Shown here: positions 37,001 through 46,224 of the stretch, in pieces
How the letters are laid out: the number at the start of each line of letters is the position of its first letter
How positions within the stretch are numbered: the stretch's first letter is position 1
Assembly: GCA_041675905.1 (NCBI GenBank)
Contig: JBAYSX010000003.1
Location: 111,388 to 175,387 of the forward strand
From: Sandaracinobacteroides sp041675905
GTDB lineage: Bacteria > Pseudomonadota > Alphaproteobacteria > Sphingomonadales > Sphingomonadaceae
DNA: 64,000 nucleotides
Reading direction: 5' to 3'
Notes under the pieces: model-generated
The model's database searches: none
Seen by the model: the letters and a program-made list of their open reading frames with translations, nothing else
What the model was told of the DNA's origin: nothing
Program-made: the position numbers and the translations under genes

Positions 37001-37423
37001 TCAGATACCTGCTTCCGTGTCGATCTGAACGGGCCCCGACAGCGTTTTTTGCACGGGGCAGCGCGCGGCGACTTCAACCAGCTTTTGCCGCTGTTCGTCC
37101 GTCAGGGAATCGCCCCTTACCGTCACCGTCTTGTGGAAGACATCGATCTTTCGGTCATGGCCTTCCACCATTTTTCTTTCGTGCCGGACGGTACAGGAAA
37201 CATGATCCACCGGCCAATCCTGGTGCCGGGCGTACCAGCGGACAGTCATGGCCGTGCACTCGCCCAGCGCCGCCGTCAGCAGATCATAAGGGGAAGGGCC
37301 GAGATTGCGACCGCCCGCGTCGACAGGTTCGTCTCCGAAAAGATGGTGCCCGGATACTTCGATTGCAACCGCGAATGGACTTCCCTGCGCTTCTTCCACC
37401 TGCGCGGTGGTCGGATTGCTCAT
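37001..37423 (-). CDS. OsmC-family peroxidase-like protein
   Basis: A 140-residue OsmC/YhfA-type protein. Both redox cysteines are visible, one in ALGECTAMTVRW and one in AARCPVQKTL. GPSPYDLLTAAL is the family's conserved front. Such proteins reduce organic hydroperoxides using thiols. It meets the XpaC-like gene tail to tail with three bases between stops. Confidence 0.9.
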   Translation of the reverse strand: MSNPTTAQVEEAQGSPFAVAIEVSGHHLFGDEPVDAGGRNLGPSPYDLLTAALGECTAMTVRWYARHQDWPVDHVSCTVRHERKMVEGHDRKIDVFHKTVTVRGDSLTDEQRQKLVEVAARCPVQKTLSGPVQIDTEAGI

Positions 37424-37517
37424 GCTGATTCTCCGTTCGGACCTGTGTCAGAGCCAGCATAGGGTAGATCCGGCGTTGTCGGCAAATCGGGCCATAGGCC
37501 GCTTGAACCGCTGGCGC

Positions 37518-37535
37518 CGGCGGGTATCCCCGCCG
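37518..37535 (-). terminator. Possible hairpin terminator after the PRC-barrel gene
   Basis: The arms CGGCGGG and CCCGCCG pair over seven bases around a four-base loop. It lies 14 bases after the PRC-barrel stop on the minus strand and ahead of the OsmC gene. There is no clear T-run, so it may be a Rho-dependent or weak stop. Confidence 0.35.
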
Positions 37536-37548
37536 ACGACCAGGCGTC

Positions 37549-37920
37549 TTATTGCCCGTAGGGAACGCCGTAATATCCATAAAGGCTGGAAGAATAGGCG
37601 CGGTCAAACCGTGGCTCTTGCCCACGTTTATAAGTCGGGCCTTTCTCGAGCATTTCCTTGCTCAGATTGACCAAATAGCCATTCTGGTCCGTGTCATAGG
37701 TCAGAACATTCCAGGGCAGCGGGTGATAGCTTTCGCCAATGCCCAGGAAGCCGCCGAAGCTCATCACCGCATATTCAACCTTGCCTGACAATTTATCGAC
37801 CATGAAATTGTGCACGGTACCGAGTTTTTCTCCGGCGCTATTATAAACGGCGGTCCCTTCAACCTTGTCCGACGCAATCAGATGCGCGGTTTCATCAGTA
37901 GCAATAGTTTGATCAGTCAT
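37549..37920 (-). CDS. PRC-barrel domain protein
   Basis: A 123-residue protein starting at the ATG at 37920 after GAGGAGA; an upstream extension to 38037 is not supported. One PRC-barrel fills residues about 13-90 (LIASDKVEGTAVYNSAGEKLGTVHNFMVDKLSGKVEYAVMSF, shown in part). A Tyr-rich tail (SLYGYYGVPYGQ) closes it. Stand-alone PRC-barrel proteins of this type are common near stress genes in sphingomonads and rhizobia; the role is unknown. Confidence 0.88.
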   Translation of the reverse strand: MTDQTIATDETAHLIASDKVEGTAVYNSAGEKLGTVHNFMVDKLSGKVEYAVMSFGGFLGIGESYHPLPWNVLTYDTDQNGYLVNLSKEMLEKGPTYKRGQEPRFDRAYSSSLYGYYGVPYGQ

Positions 37921-38126
37921 GATATTCTCCTCGATATCAGGGGTCGGCTTTTGCAGTGTTCCGCTTGATGCGATCCGCAGCCGTCCATGAAGGAACGGGG
38001 CGGGGGCGATGATGTTCCCCGGCGGCGAACCGTTCATCCTGCCGCTGCCGGTTCAACCGAAATTTGCAAAAAATGAGGGAACGTTCGCCCTGCCGGCGCG
38101 TTGTTGCGCAGATGGAGGGACGATAA

Positions 38127-38360
38127 ATGGCCAAATGTGACCAGTGCGGAAATGATTATGACAAATCATTCACCCTTACCAAAGACGGGCGCACCATGAC
38201 GTTCGACAGTTTCGAATGCGCCATTCATGCGCTCGCACCCACTTGTCCGCATTGCGGGTGTCGCGTCATCGGGCATGGAGTGGAGGACAGCGACACGATT
38301 TATTGCTGCGCACATTGCGCGAGGAAGCAAGGAGTCGACGCGTTACAGGATCGGGCGTGA
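38127..38360 (+). CDS. Small Cys-rich metallothionein-like protein
   Basis: A 77-residue protein with nine cysteines arranged as CDQC near the start, FEC, CPHCGC and YCCAHC. This fits the bacterial metallothionein/zinc-ribbon family found in alphaproteobacteria (DSFECAIHALAPTCPHCGC). It should bind zinc or other soft metals in the cytosol. It precedes the first ku gene by six bases on the same strand and is probably cotranscribed with it. Confidence 0.85.
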   Translation: MAKCDQCGNDYDKSFTLTKDGRTMTFDSFECAIHALAPTCPHCGCRVIGHGVEDSDTIYCCAHCARKQGVDALQDRA

Positions 38361-38366
38361 CCCCAT

Positions 38367-39167
38367 ATGGCGTCGCGGGTTTTCTGGAAGGGCTATCTGA
38401 AACTGTCGCTGGTGACATGCCCGGTCGGGATGATGCCGGCAACTTCGGATCGGGAAAAGGTACGGTTTCGCACGCTCAACAGCCGGACCGGTAACCCGGT
38501 CGTCGCTCGCTATGTCGATTCCGTTACCGGCAAGGCGGTGGACGAGGAAAATGAAGCGCGCGGCTATCCGCGCGGAGAGGATGATCTGGTTATCCTGGAA
38601 GAAGACGAACTGTCGGAGGTGGCGCTGGAAAGCACGCGTACCATCGATATCGACACATTTGTGGCGAACGACAGCATTGGCTGGATCTGGTACGACACGC
38701 CCCATTATCTCAAACCCGGCGACAAGGTGGGGGAAGAGGCATTTTCGGTTATCCGCGAGGCCATGGCCGCGACCGAAACCGTGGGTATCGCGCGCCTGGT
38801 AATGTATCGTCGTGAACGCGCCATCATGCTGAAACCCTGTGGCAAGGGGATTATCCTGTGGACCTTGCGCTATGGCGATGAGGTGCGGAACGAAGACGTT
38901 TATTTCGCCGGTATAACAGACGAAAAGCCCGACGCCACAACATTGCGGCTATTCGAGAAGCTGATCGAAGAGCGGACCAGCGCGTGGGACCCGGCGATGG
39001 TCCACGACCCGGTGCAGGAACAATTGCTCCACATGATCGCGGCGCGGAAAAAGGGCCGGAAGCGCAAGGCCGCAGCCCTGCCCGGAACCCCGCCGCCGGA
39101 TAATGTCGTGAATATCATGGATGCGCTGCGCAAAAGCATCCGCTCCGAAAAGCCGGACGGCAAATAG
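38367..39167 (+). CDS. ku: Non-homologous end-joining protein Ku (first copy)
   Basis: A 266-residue bacterial Ku. It begins ASRVFWKGYLKLSLVTCPVG and has RFRTLNSRTGNPV, ARYVDSVTGKAV, LVILEEDEL, TIDIDTFV, and the conserved LRYGDEVR in the core. Ku homodimers bind broken DNA ends and recruit LigD. A basic Lys/Arg-rich C-terminal tail (KKGRKRKAAAL) follows the core. It is convergent with ligD, five bases apart. Confidence 0.94.
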   Translation: MASRVFWKGYLKLSLVTCPVGMMPATSDREKVRFRTLNSRTGNPVVARYVDSVTGKAVDEENEARGYPRGEDDLVILEEDELSEVALESTRTIDIDTFVANDSIGWIWYDTPHYLKPGDKVGEEAFSVIREAMAATETVGIARLVMYRRERAIMLKPCGKGIILWTLRYGDEVRNEDVYFAGITDEKPDATTLRLFEKLIEERTSAWDPAMVHDPVQEQLLHMIAARKKGRKRKAAALPGTPPPDNVVNIMDALRKSIRSEKPDGK

Positions 39168-39172
39168 CTGTC

Positions 39173-41638
39173 TCAAGCTTCAAGCGGTACTGCGGCGCGG
39201 CGCAAATTCTCCCATGGATCGGCAGTCAGGGATGCCAGCCGGATTGGCGTGTTTTCCACCGTGAAGTGCGCCGGACCAATGCCGGGATCGAGTTCCTCCC
39301 ACGCCAGCGGCATCGATACCGCGGCGCCCGGCCGCGCGCGGGTGGAGTAGGGCGCCACAGCGGTCATGCCGCGCTGGTTGCGCAAATAATCAACGAGGAT
39401 TTTGCCCTTGCGTTTTGCCTTCGCAATCGTCGCCACATAACGGTCCGGGCTATCGGCAGCCATGGCGTCGGCAATGGATTTGGTGAATGCTTTCACTGCC
39501 GCCCAGTCCGCTTTCGGTGTCAATGGCGAAACGACATGCAATCCCTTGCCGCCCGATGTTTTGACAAAGACAGCAAGCCCGGCCTGCTCCAGCCGCTCCC
39601 GCGTTTCGCGCGCGGCCTCCAGCACCCTTTCCCAATCCACCCCGTCACCCGGATCGAGGTCCATGGTGATGGTGTCGGGATGTTCCCAATCCGGCAGCGC
39701 TGCGCCCCAGGGATGAATTTCCAGCACCCCCGATTGCACGAGGCCGAGCAGCCCGTCGAGGTCGTCAATCGCAATCAGCGGCGAATCCGTTTTTTCCTTT
39801 GGGTCGTGGATTCGTTTGATATGGCGGTTCAGGCCTTTCCACGCATGTTTCTGAAAAAACATCTGGCCCGTAATGCCGGTTGGCGCGCGCAACAGCGCCA
39901 GTGGCCGGCCTACGATATGCGGGGCGATATAGCGCCAGACCTCGGTATAATAATCGGCCAGCCCCTCCTTGGTGACGCCGGCGTCGGGCCAATAGATGCG
40001 GTCCGGATGGGTGAGGCTGACGGTGCGGCGTTGCGGGCGGGCGGCACGTGTGGAGGCGGGCGTTTCGCGGACGATCTGGTCGGCGGGCTTATCCTCGCGC
40101 AGGCCGCGAAAGGACGCATGGCGCAGATGGCCGTCGGCGGTCCAGGCGCGAAACTCCACTTCGGCGACCAGTTCGGGGCGCACATAATGTGCACGCCGGG
40201 CCTCTTCGCTGGTCAGCTTTCCGGCAAAGGGGCTTTCTTTCGTGCGGATTTGCTCAAGGCGCTGGAAGAGGGATTTGGCAACTTCCGTGCTAAATCCTGT
40301 GCCCACGCGCCCCACATGATGAAGTTTGCCGTCCTCGTAAACGCCCAGCAGCAACGAGCCGATCAAACCGGACGAGGTGGTGGAGGGCGTATAACCACCG
40401 ACGACAAACTCCTGCCGCGCCGAGCATTTGGACTTGATCCAGCTTTTGCTTCGACCGGACCGGTAAGTTGAACGCGCCACTTTTGAGATGACGCCCTCCA
40501 GGCTCAACCGGCAGGCATGGCGCAAGACCAGCGCGCCGTTTTCGTCGAAATGACGGCTGAAACGCAGAATGCCGGTATCGGCGCCGATCAACTGTTCCAG
40601 CATTTTCTTGCGCGTGACCAGCGGTACGGAACGCAAATCATACCCGTCCAGATAGAGGAGATCGAACGCATAAAACAGGAAGCGGTCATTCCGCCCGGCC
40701 GAAAGATCCGCCTGCAATGCGGAAAAATCAGATGCACCGCCCGCAGTTTCGACAACAATCTCCCCATCGATCAGCGCTGTACCCGCCGGCAAGTCTTGCA
40801 AGGCCTCGGCAATGGCGTTGCCGAATTTTTGCGTCCAGTCCAGCCCGCCGCGTGTCAGTAATTGCGCCCGCCCGGCGTCGATGCGTGCCTGCAACCGATA
40901 GCCATCGAATTTGATCTCATGAATATAACGCTCACCTGCGGGCGGTTTCGCGGCGAGGCTCGCCAGCATGGGTTCGACAAAATCGGGCAAGCGGGCCGCT
41001 TTCGCACCTTTCACATCAGATGGATCGGGCGCACGCGCAATTTTTCCCGTTTTTGACGACCAGCCCGGTTCTTCCGCCGCGACATCTTCCAGCAGCCGCC
41101 CGGTTTTCACCGACCCAGGGCGCTCCTTCAGGATATCAGGATCATTCTCATTGCGCGCTGCCTCATCCTCGCCCTTGATCAACAACCAGTTTTCGCGCTT
41201 TTCACCGGATTTCCGCTGCATGCGCACCAGATGCCAGCGCCCGGTCAGCTTTTCGCCTTCCAACCGGAATTCCAGATGGCCCTTGGTATAACCTTTCGCG
41301 GCATCTCCGACGGGCGTCCATTTGCCGCGATCCCACACGATAACCGTACCGCCGCCATATTCGCCTTTCGGAATCGTGCCTTCAAAATCGCCATATTCGA
41401 TCGGATGATCCTCGACATGCACGGCGAGGCGTTTTTCACCCGGCACCAGGCTTGGCCCGCGCGTGACAGCCCAGCTTTTCAGTACCCCGTCCATCTCCAG
41501 ACGAAGATCATAATGCAGTCGCCGGGCGGCGTGTTTCTGGATCACGAAACTGTCGCCGCCCTTGCACTTCTTTCCTCCACGCGGCTCTCTGGTGGCGGTG
41601 AAGTCGCGTTTCTGGCGGTAGGTTTCCAGGGAAGGCAT
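39173..41638 (-). CDS. ligD: DNA ligase D, three-domain NHEJ enzyme
   Basis: An 821-residue LigD. The 3'-phosphoesterase domain is N-terminal (about 25-190, FVIQKHAARRLHYDLRLEM, GEYGGGTVIVWD). The ATP-dependent ligase domain follows (about 215-520) with the adenylated Lys near residue 242 in EIKFDGYRLQ. The C-terminal archaeo-eukaryotic primase-type polymerase spans about 540-820 (IYWPDAGVTKEGLADYY, TMDLDPGDGVDWE, VKTSGGKGLHVV). All three active sites look intact. It repairs double-strand breaks together with Ku, and stands four bases from the second ku gene on the same strand. Confidence 0.95.
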   Translation of the reverse strand: MPSLETYRQKRDFTATREPRGGKKCKGGDSFVIQKHAARRLHYDLRLEMDGVLKSWAVTRGPSLVPGEKRLAVHVEDHPIEYGDFEGTIPKGEYGGGTVIVWDRGKWTPVGDAAKGYTKGHLEFRLEGEKLTGRWHLVRMQRKSGEKRENWLLIKGEDEAARNENDPDILKERPGSVKTGRLLEDVAAEEPGWSSKTGKIARAPDPSDVKGAKAARLPDFVEPMLASLAAKPPAGERYIHEIKFDGYRLQARIDAGRAQLLTRGGLDWTQKFGNAIAEALQDLPAGTALIDGEIVVETAGGASDFSALQADLSAGRNDRFLFYAFDLLYLDGYDLRSVPLVTRKKMLEQLIGADTGILRFSRHFDENGALVLRHACRLSLEGVISKVARSTYRSGRSKSWIKSKCSARQEFVVGGYTPSTTSSGLIGSLLLGVYEDGKLHHVGRVGTGFSTEVAKSLFQRLEQIRTKESPFAGKLTSEEARRAHYVRPELVAEVEFRAWTADGHLRHASFRGLREDKPADQIVRETPASTRAARPQRRTVSLTHPDRIYWPDAGVTKEGLADYYTEVWRYIAPHIVGRPLALLRAPTGITGQMFFQKHAWKGLNRHIKRIHDPKEKTDSPLIAIDDLDGLLGLVQSGVLEIHPWGAALPDWEHPDTITMDLDPGDGVDWERVLEAARETRERLEQAGLAVFVKTSGGKGLHVVSPLTPKADWAAVKAFTKSIADAMAADSPDRYVATIAKAKRKGKILVDYLRNQRGMTAVAPYSTRARPGAAVSMPLAWEELDPGIGPAHFTVENTPIRLASLTADPWENLRRAAVPLEA

Positions 41639-41641
41639 AAC

Positions 41642-42502
41642 TCAGCCAGCCTTGCTTTGCGGGGGGCGAGCCTTCGGCTTCGTCTTTTTCCTGGCAAGTG
41701 CTGCGCTTTCCCGCAAGGCGACCATCAGGTCGACCACCTTTTCGCTTCTTGCAGCCTTCGGGCGTTCGATACGCCGGCCTTCCACCTTCGCTCGCACCAG
41801 TTCCGCCAGTGCTGCTTCATACCGATCCTCGAACGCCGACGGGTCGAAAGCGCCTTTACGCATTCCGATGATATGCTCGGCGAGTTCCAGCATTTCGGCT
41901 TCGATTTTCAACGCCGGTACATCGTGAAACGCCTCGGCAGCCGCCAGGACTTCATAATCATGATTGAGCGTCGTCGCGAGGAGACCCTTGCCATACGCGC
42001 GGATCAACAGATTGCGCGCCCGCCGGAACAGAACCGCCTGCGCCAACGCCGCCACTTTTGCGCCGCGCATACCCTCACGGATCAGCGCGAAACTTTCCAG
42101 CGCCCCGGGATCGGAGGGAGCAAGATAATAGGGTTTGTCGAAATAAACTTCGTCAATCGCATTACAGGCGATGAAGTCAGAGACAGACAGCGTCTTGTCA
42201 TTTTCGGGCACCGCATCCGCTACTTCTTCGGGTGTCAGGACAATATACTCACCGCTGTTTACCTCATACCCTTTGACCTGATCGTCGCGCTCCACCGGAT
42301 CTCCGGTTTCGCTGTCGATCAGTTCGCGTCTCAGGCGATTGCCGGTTGCGCGGTTCACCATGTGCAGGGATATACGTTCCGAAGTGGAAGCGGCCGTATA
42401 AAGCGCCACCGGGCAAACAACTTCGCCGATCTTCAGAAAGCCCTTCCAGTTTGCGCGCGGCGCCAAATTGAACCTCTTTCCCGAATATGCATCCGGGATC
42501 AA
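41642..42502 (-). CDS. ku: Non-homologous end-joining protein Ku (second copy)
   Basis: A 286-residue second Ku paralogue, clearly different from the first. It has an N-terminal extension (about 15 residues before RANWKGFLKIGEVVCPVALY), RISLHMVNRATGNRLRREL, VKGYEVNSGEYIVL, ACNAIDEVYFDKPYYL, and an Ala/Lys-rich tail. It is transcribed ahead of ligD and should be the main partner. Multiple Ku copies are known in rhizobia and sphingomonads, where they may form heterodimers. Confidence 0.93.
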   Translation of the reverse strand: MIPDAYSGKRFNLAPRANWKGFLKIGEVVCPVALYTAASTSERISLHMVNRATGNRLRRELIDSETGDPVERDDQVKGYEVNSGEYIVLTPEEVADAVPENDKTLSVSDFIACNAIDEVYFDKPYYLAPSDPGALESFALIREGMRGAKVAALAQAVLFRRARNLLIRAYGKGLLATTLNHDYEVLAAAEAFHDVPALKIEAEMLELAEHIIGMRKGAFDPSAFEDRYEAALAELVRAKVEGRRIERPKAARSEKVVDLMVALRESAALARKKTKPKARPPQSKAG

Positions 42503-42536
42503 AACATTTCAGAGCGCCATTCGTTCCAGTTTGCGC

Positions 42537-42863
42537 TTACTGTTCCTGACTCGCGCAGGAAAAGCATAACGCCGCTTCCGGCCGCGCTTCCAGACGTTTT
42601 GGATCGATGGTGTCACCGCAACGTACACATTCGCCGTAAGTGCCGCTTTCAATGCGTAAAAGAGCACGCTTTACGGAGGCAATTTCCCGGTCGATCAGTG
42701 CGGCTTGCGCGCCCAGCGACGCGTCATCTTCCAACTCGACCGCCTGCTCGTCGGCGTCCCGGCTAAGCGGCTGCGCCAACTCGCGGACCGTACGCTTCCG
42801 CCGCTCCTCAAGGTCGGCGAGCTGCGCTTCCAGACGGGCTTTGGTTTCGCTGTTGATCGGCAT
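42537..42863 (-). CDS. DksA/TraR-family zinc-finger protein
   Basis: A 108-residue protein with an N-terminal coiled coil (KARLEAQLADLEERRKRTVREL), an acidic tip (VELEDDASL), and a C4 zinc finger CVRCG...CFSC with CGDTIDPKRLEARPEA between. Such proteins enter the RNA polymerase secondary channel. At this size it is a short DksA-like factor rather than full DksA. It precedes the second ku gene on the same strand and is divergent from putA. Confidence 0.88.
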   Translation of the reverse strand: MPINSETKARLEAQLADLEERRKRTVRELAQPLSRDADEQAVELEDDASLGAQAALIDREIASVKRALLRIESGTYGECVRCGDTIDPKRLEARPEAALCFSCASQEQ

Positions 42864-43035
42864 GAACGAAACTCCTCGGTACTGCGGATAGCGCGATACT
42901 GCCTCCGCGAGGGGATAATGACAAGCTGATCGCGACCTCGTTGGGGCCCGGGAGATAAAGCACGCCCAACTGCTCTACCCCCTGGCAGGCAGAAGCATTA
43001 TAAGTGAAAGCGCAAAAAGCTGAGGCAACTGCGCT

Positions 43036-46000
43036 ATGAAGGAGGGCCGTCCGAACCGCTCTGTCCCATCTGACTGGGATAATCTCGACGATCTGAAGTA
43101 TCAGAATGAGGCCGAAGTGGTTGCGACGCTGCTGGCCGCCGGGCCACCCGATCGCCCACAGCGCGACAGAATCTTCGCGGAGGCGATCGCGCTTATCGAG
43201 GCCGTGCGCGCATCGCCTGGCAAATCGGGCGCCGTCGGGAATTTCCTTCAGGAGTTCTCGCTGGCGACAGAGGAAGGCCTGGCGTTGATGTGCCTGGCCG
43301 AGGCGCTGTTGCGGACGCCCGACTCCGAAAGCCGTGACCGGCTGATCGCCGAAAAAATCGGTTCCGCCGACTGGAAAAGCCATATCGGTCATTCCGACAG
43401 CCTGTTTGTGAATGCCTCCACCTGGGGCCTGATGCTTTCCGGCAAGCTGATCGATATCGATGACGAACCCCGGCGCGATCTTTCGGGATGGCTGAAGCGC
43501 CTGGCCGGGCGCATCGGCGAACCGGCGATCCGCAAGGCAGTCGCAATGGCGATCAGGATCATGGGGGAACAGTTCGTGCTCGGCCGCACCATCGAAGCGG
43601 CGCTGGCGCGTGCGGGCAGGGAAAATCTGCTTTGCTCGTTCGACATGCTGGGCGAAGGCGCACGCACCGCCGCCGATGCTGAAACTTACGAGCGCATCTA
43701 TGCCAATGCCTTGGAAGCGGTCGGCAAGGTGTTCACAGGTCTCGGGCCGGAAGCGGGGCATGGCATCTCCGTCAAGCTGTCCGCGCTCAGTCCGCGCTAT
43801 GAGGCGGTGCAGGAGGAACGGGTGTGGAAGGAACTTTATCCCCGCCTGCTGCGTCTCGCGACTCTCGCCGCACGGCATAACCTCAACTTCACCGTCGATG
43901 CGGAGGAGGCCGACCGACTGGTCATCTCGCTGAAGCTGTTTGAACGGCTGTCGCGCGCGCCTGAACTGGACGGATGGACCGGCCTCGGCATCGCGGTTCA
44001 GGCTTATCAAAAGCGCGGCGTCGCCCTGATCCATGCCCTGGCAGGGTTGGCGCGCTCTTCAAACCGCCGGATCATGGTGCGCTTGGTCAAGGGCGCGTAT
44101 TGGGATAGCGAGATCAAACGCGCGCAGGTCGCCGGACGGCTCGATTATCCGGTTTTCACCACCAAAGCCGCGACTGATCTTTCATATCTCGTCTGCGCAA
44201 GGACGCTGATCGCGTCGCCTGGTCTTTATCCGCAGTTCGCCACCCATAACGCTCACACGCTCGCCGCCGTCCATCGCATGGCGGCGGATGCCGGTGTCAT
44301 CGTTGAGTACCAGCGGCTGCATGGCATGGGGGAAGAGCTCTATCGGGCGGCGTTGGAACGCTATGGCGAATTGCGCCTGCGCACCTATGCGCCGGTAGGC
44401 AGCCATGCGGAACTCTTGCCTTATCTCGTCCGCCGCCTGCTGGAAAATGGCGTCAACACCAGCTTCGTCCATGCCTTGCGCGACGAACAACTGCCGGCGG
44501 CGGCGATTGCCGCCGATCCGGTTGCGCAGGTTGAAGCGCATCCCGACCGGCATCCGCGCATTCCGCGCCCGGCGGATATCCATGGTCCGTCGCGCAAGAA
44601 TTCGCCTGGTCGCGATTACAGCATCACCCGTGTGCGCGCCCTCGCCGGACATGCGCGGCGTAAGGTCGAAAACGACCGCTTTGTATCAGGCCCGATCATT
44701 ACCGGCGAATTGCGGCGCGCTGGCGCTGTGTCCGCCGTTCGTTCCCCCGGTGATGGCAGCGAGGTCGGGAACGTATTCGCCGCCGATGCCACAATGCTCG
44801 ACGAGGCCATTGCCCACGCGAAAGTCGCACAGCCACGCTGGGATGCAATGGGTGGGCCGTCCCGTGCCAAAGTGCTGCGCGCGATGGGAGATGCGCTCGA
44901 ACATGAAATGGACAGGCTGATCGCGCTGATCAGCCGGGAGGCCGGCAAGACGCTTAACGATGGTGTCGCCGAAGTGCGTGAGGCCATTGATTTCTGCCGC
45001 TATTATGCGGCACTCGCCGAACGGCAGTTCGCGGGCTTCACCACTCTCGCCGGTCCTGTTGGCGAGACCAACCAGATGGAACTGCGCGGGCGCGGGGTAT
45101 TTGCCTGCATCTCGCCGTGGAATTTCCCGCTCGCCATCTTCACCGGGCAGATCGGGGCGGCGCTGGCCGCCGGTAACGCCGTCATCGCCAAGCCCGCCGA
45201 GCAAACGCCGCTGATCGCAGCCGAGGCCGTGCGGTTGTTCCACCGGGCCGGGCTTGATCCCGGCCTGCTGGCGCTGCTGCCGGGAAAAGGCGCCAGGATC
45301 GGACCGCTGCTAACCGCCCATCCAGGCATCAACGGTGTAGCATTCACCGGCGGAATCGATACCGCGGCGGGCATCAACCGGGCGCTTGCTGCCCGTCCGG
45401 GGCCAATCCTGCCGTTTATTGCCGAAACCGGCGGGTTGAACGGCATGTTTGTCGATACGACAGCGCTTGCCGAACAGGTGGTGGACGATGTGCTGCTCTC
45501 TGCTTTCGGCTCGGCCGGACAGCGCTGCTCGGCGCTGCGCGTTTTGTTTCTGCCCGATGAAACCGCCGGTCGGATTGTCGAGATGCTTATCGGCGCGCTC
45601 GAGGTGCTGGTGGTGGGCGATCCGGCCGATCCCGCGACCGACATCGGTCCGCTGATCGGCGCGGATGCCCGCGCGGCGCTTGACGTCCATGTCGAAAGAC
45701 TGCGGCGGGAGGCGAAGCTCCTTCATATCAAGGACATCGGCGACATGCGGGAGCGCGGGCATTTTTTCGCGCCCGTGATCGCGGAAATTCCTTTGCCCGA
45801 TTTCCTGGAACATGAGGTTTTCGGCCCGATCCTGCATATCTATCGCTATGATCGCGCCGGACTGCCCCGAGTGGCGCGGGCGTTTGCGTCACGCGGTTAT
45901 GGTCTGACGCTGGGCATCCACAGCCGCGTGGAGTCCTTCGCTCACGAAGTGCGCGCCCTGGTTCCGGCGGGCAATTGCTATGTCAATCGCTCGATCATCG

Positions 46001-46158
46001 GCGCGGTGGTCGGCGTCCAGCCGTTCGGCGGCGAGGGCCTGTCCGGCACCGGTCCCAAGGCAGGCGGTCCGCATGCGCTCCTACGTTACGCGACCGAACG
46101 CGCCCTGTCTGTCAACATCGCGGCCCAGGGCGGCGACCCGGCGCTGCTCAATTTGTGA
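43036..46158 (+). CDS. putA: Bifunctional proline dehydrogenase / glutamate-semialdehyde dehydrogenase
   Basis: A 1040-residue PutA that oxidises proline to glutamate in two steps. The FAD-dependent proline dehydrogenase barrel spans about 130-470 (SFDMLGEGART, RLVKGAYWDSEIKRAQ, FATHNAHTLA). The aldehyde dehydrogenase spans about 540-1000, with ISPWNFPLAIFTGQ, catalytic Glu near 797 in IAETGG, and catalytic Cys near 831 in GQRCSAL. No N-terminal ribbon-helix-helix domain is present, so it is not a self-repressing PutA; the regulator must be elsewhere. The final GEGLSGTGPKAGGPHAL is the usual end. Confidence 0.96.
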   Translation: MKEGRPNRSVPSDWDNLDDLKYQNEAEVVATLLAAGPPDRPQRDRIFAEAIALIEAVRASPGKSGAVGNFLQEFSLATEEGLALMCLAEALLRTPDSESRDRLIAEKIGSADWKSHIGHSDSLFVNASTWGLMLSGKLIDIDDEPRRDLSGWLKRLAGRIGEPAIRKAVAMAIRIMGEQFVLGRTIEAALARAGRENLLCSFDMLGEGARTAADAETYERIYANALEAVGKVFTGLGPEAGHGISVKLSALSPRYEAVQEERVWKELYPRLLRLATLAARHNLNFTVDAEEADRLVISLKLFERLSRAPELDGWTGLGIAVQAYQKRGVALIHALAGLARSSNRRIMVRLVKGAYWDSEIKRAQVAGRLDYPVFTTKAATDLSYLVCARTLIASPGLYPQFATHNAHTLAAVHRMAADAGVIVEYQRLHGMGEELYRAALERYGELRLRTYAPVGSHAELLPYLVRRLLENGVNTSFVHALRDEQLPAAAIAADPVAQVEAHPDRHPRIPRPADIHGPSRKNSPGRDYSITRVRALAGHARRKVENDRFVSGPIITGELRRAGAVSAVRSPGDGSEVGNVFAADATMLDEAIAHAKVAQPRWDAMGGPSRAKVLRAMGDALEHEMDRLIALISREAGKTLNDGVAEVREAIDFCRYYAALAERQFAGFTTLAGPVGETNQMELRGRGVFACISPWNFPLAIFTGQIGAALAAGNAVIAKPAEQTPLIAAEAVRLFHRAGLDPGLLALLPGKGARIGPLLTAHPGINGVAFTGGIDTAAGINRALAARPGPILPFIAETGGLNGMFVDTTALAEQVVDDVLLSAFGSAGQRCSALRVLFLPDETAGRIVEMLIGALEVLVVGDPADPATDIGPLIGADARAALDVHVERLRREAKLLHIKDIGDMRERGHFFAPVIAEIPLPDFLEHEVFGPILHIYRYDRAGLPRVARAFASRGYGLTLGIHSRVESFAHEVRALVPAGNCYVNRSIIGAVVGVQPFGGEGLSGTGPKAGGPHALLRYATERALSVNIAAQGGDPALLNL

Positions 46159-46224
46159 AACCCGGCCCGCGTTCTTGCCGATGGCGCGCATCCGGGCTGC
46201 CCGATACAAGAAGCGTGCTGACCG

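Noticed and set aside
39266..40471. 401-codon plus-strand frame inside ligD
   Set aside because: LigD polymerase and ligase motifs are intact on the minus strand.
42808..44034. 408-codon minus-strand frame over putA
   Set aside because: PutA motifs on the plus strand are continuous; this is a shadow.
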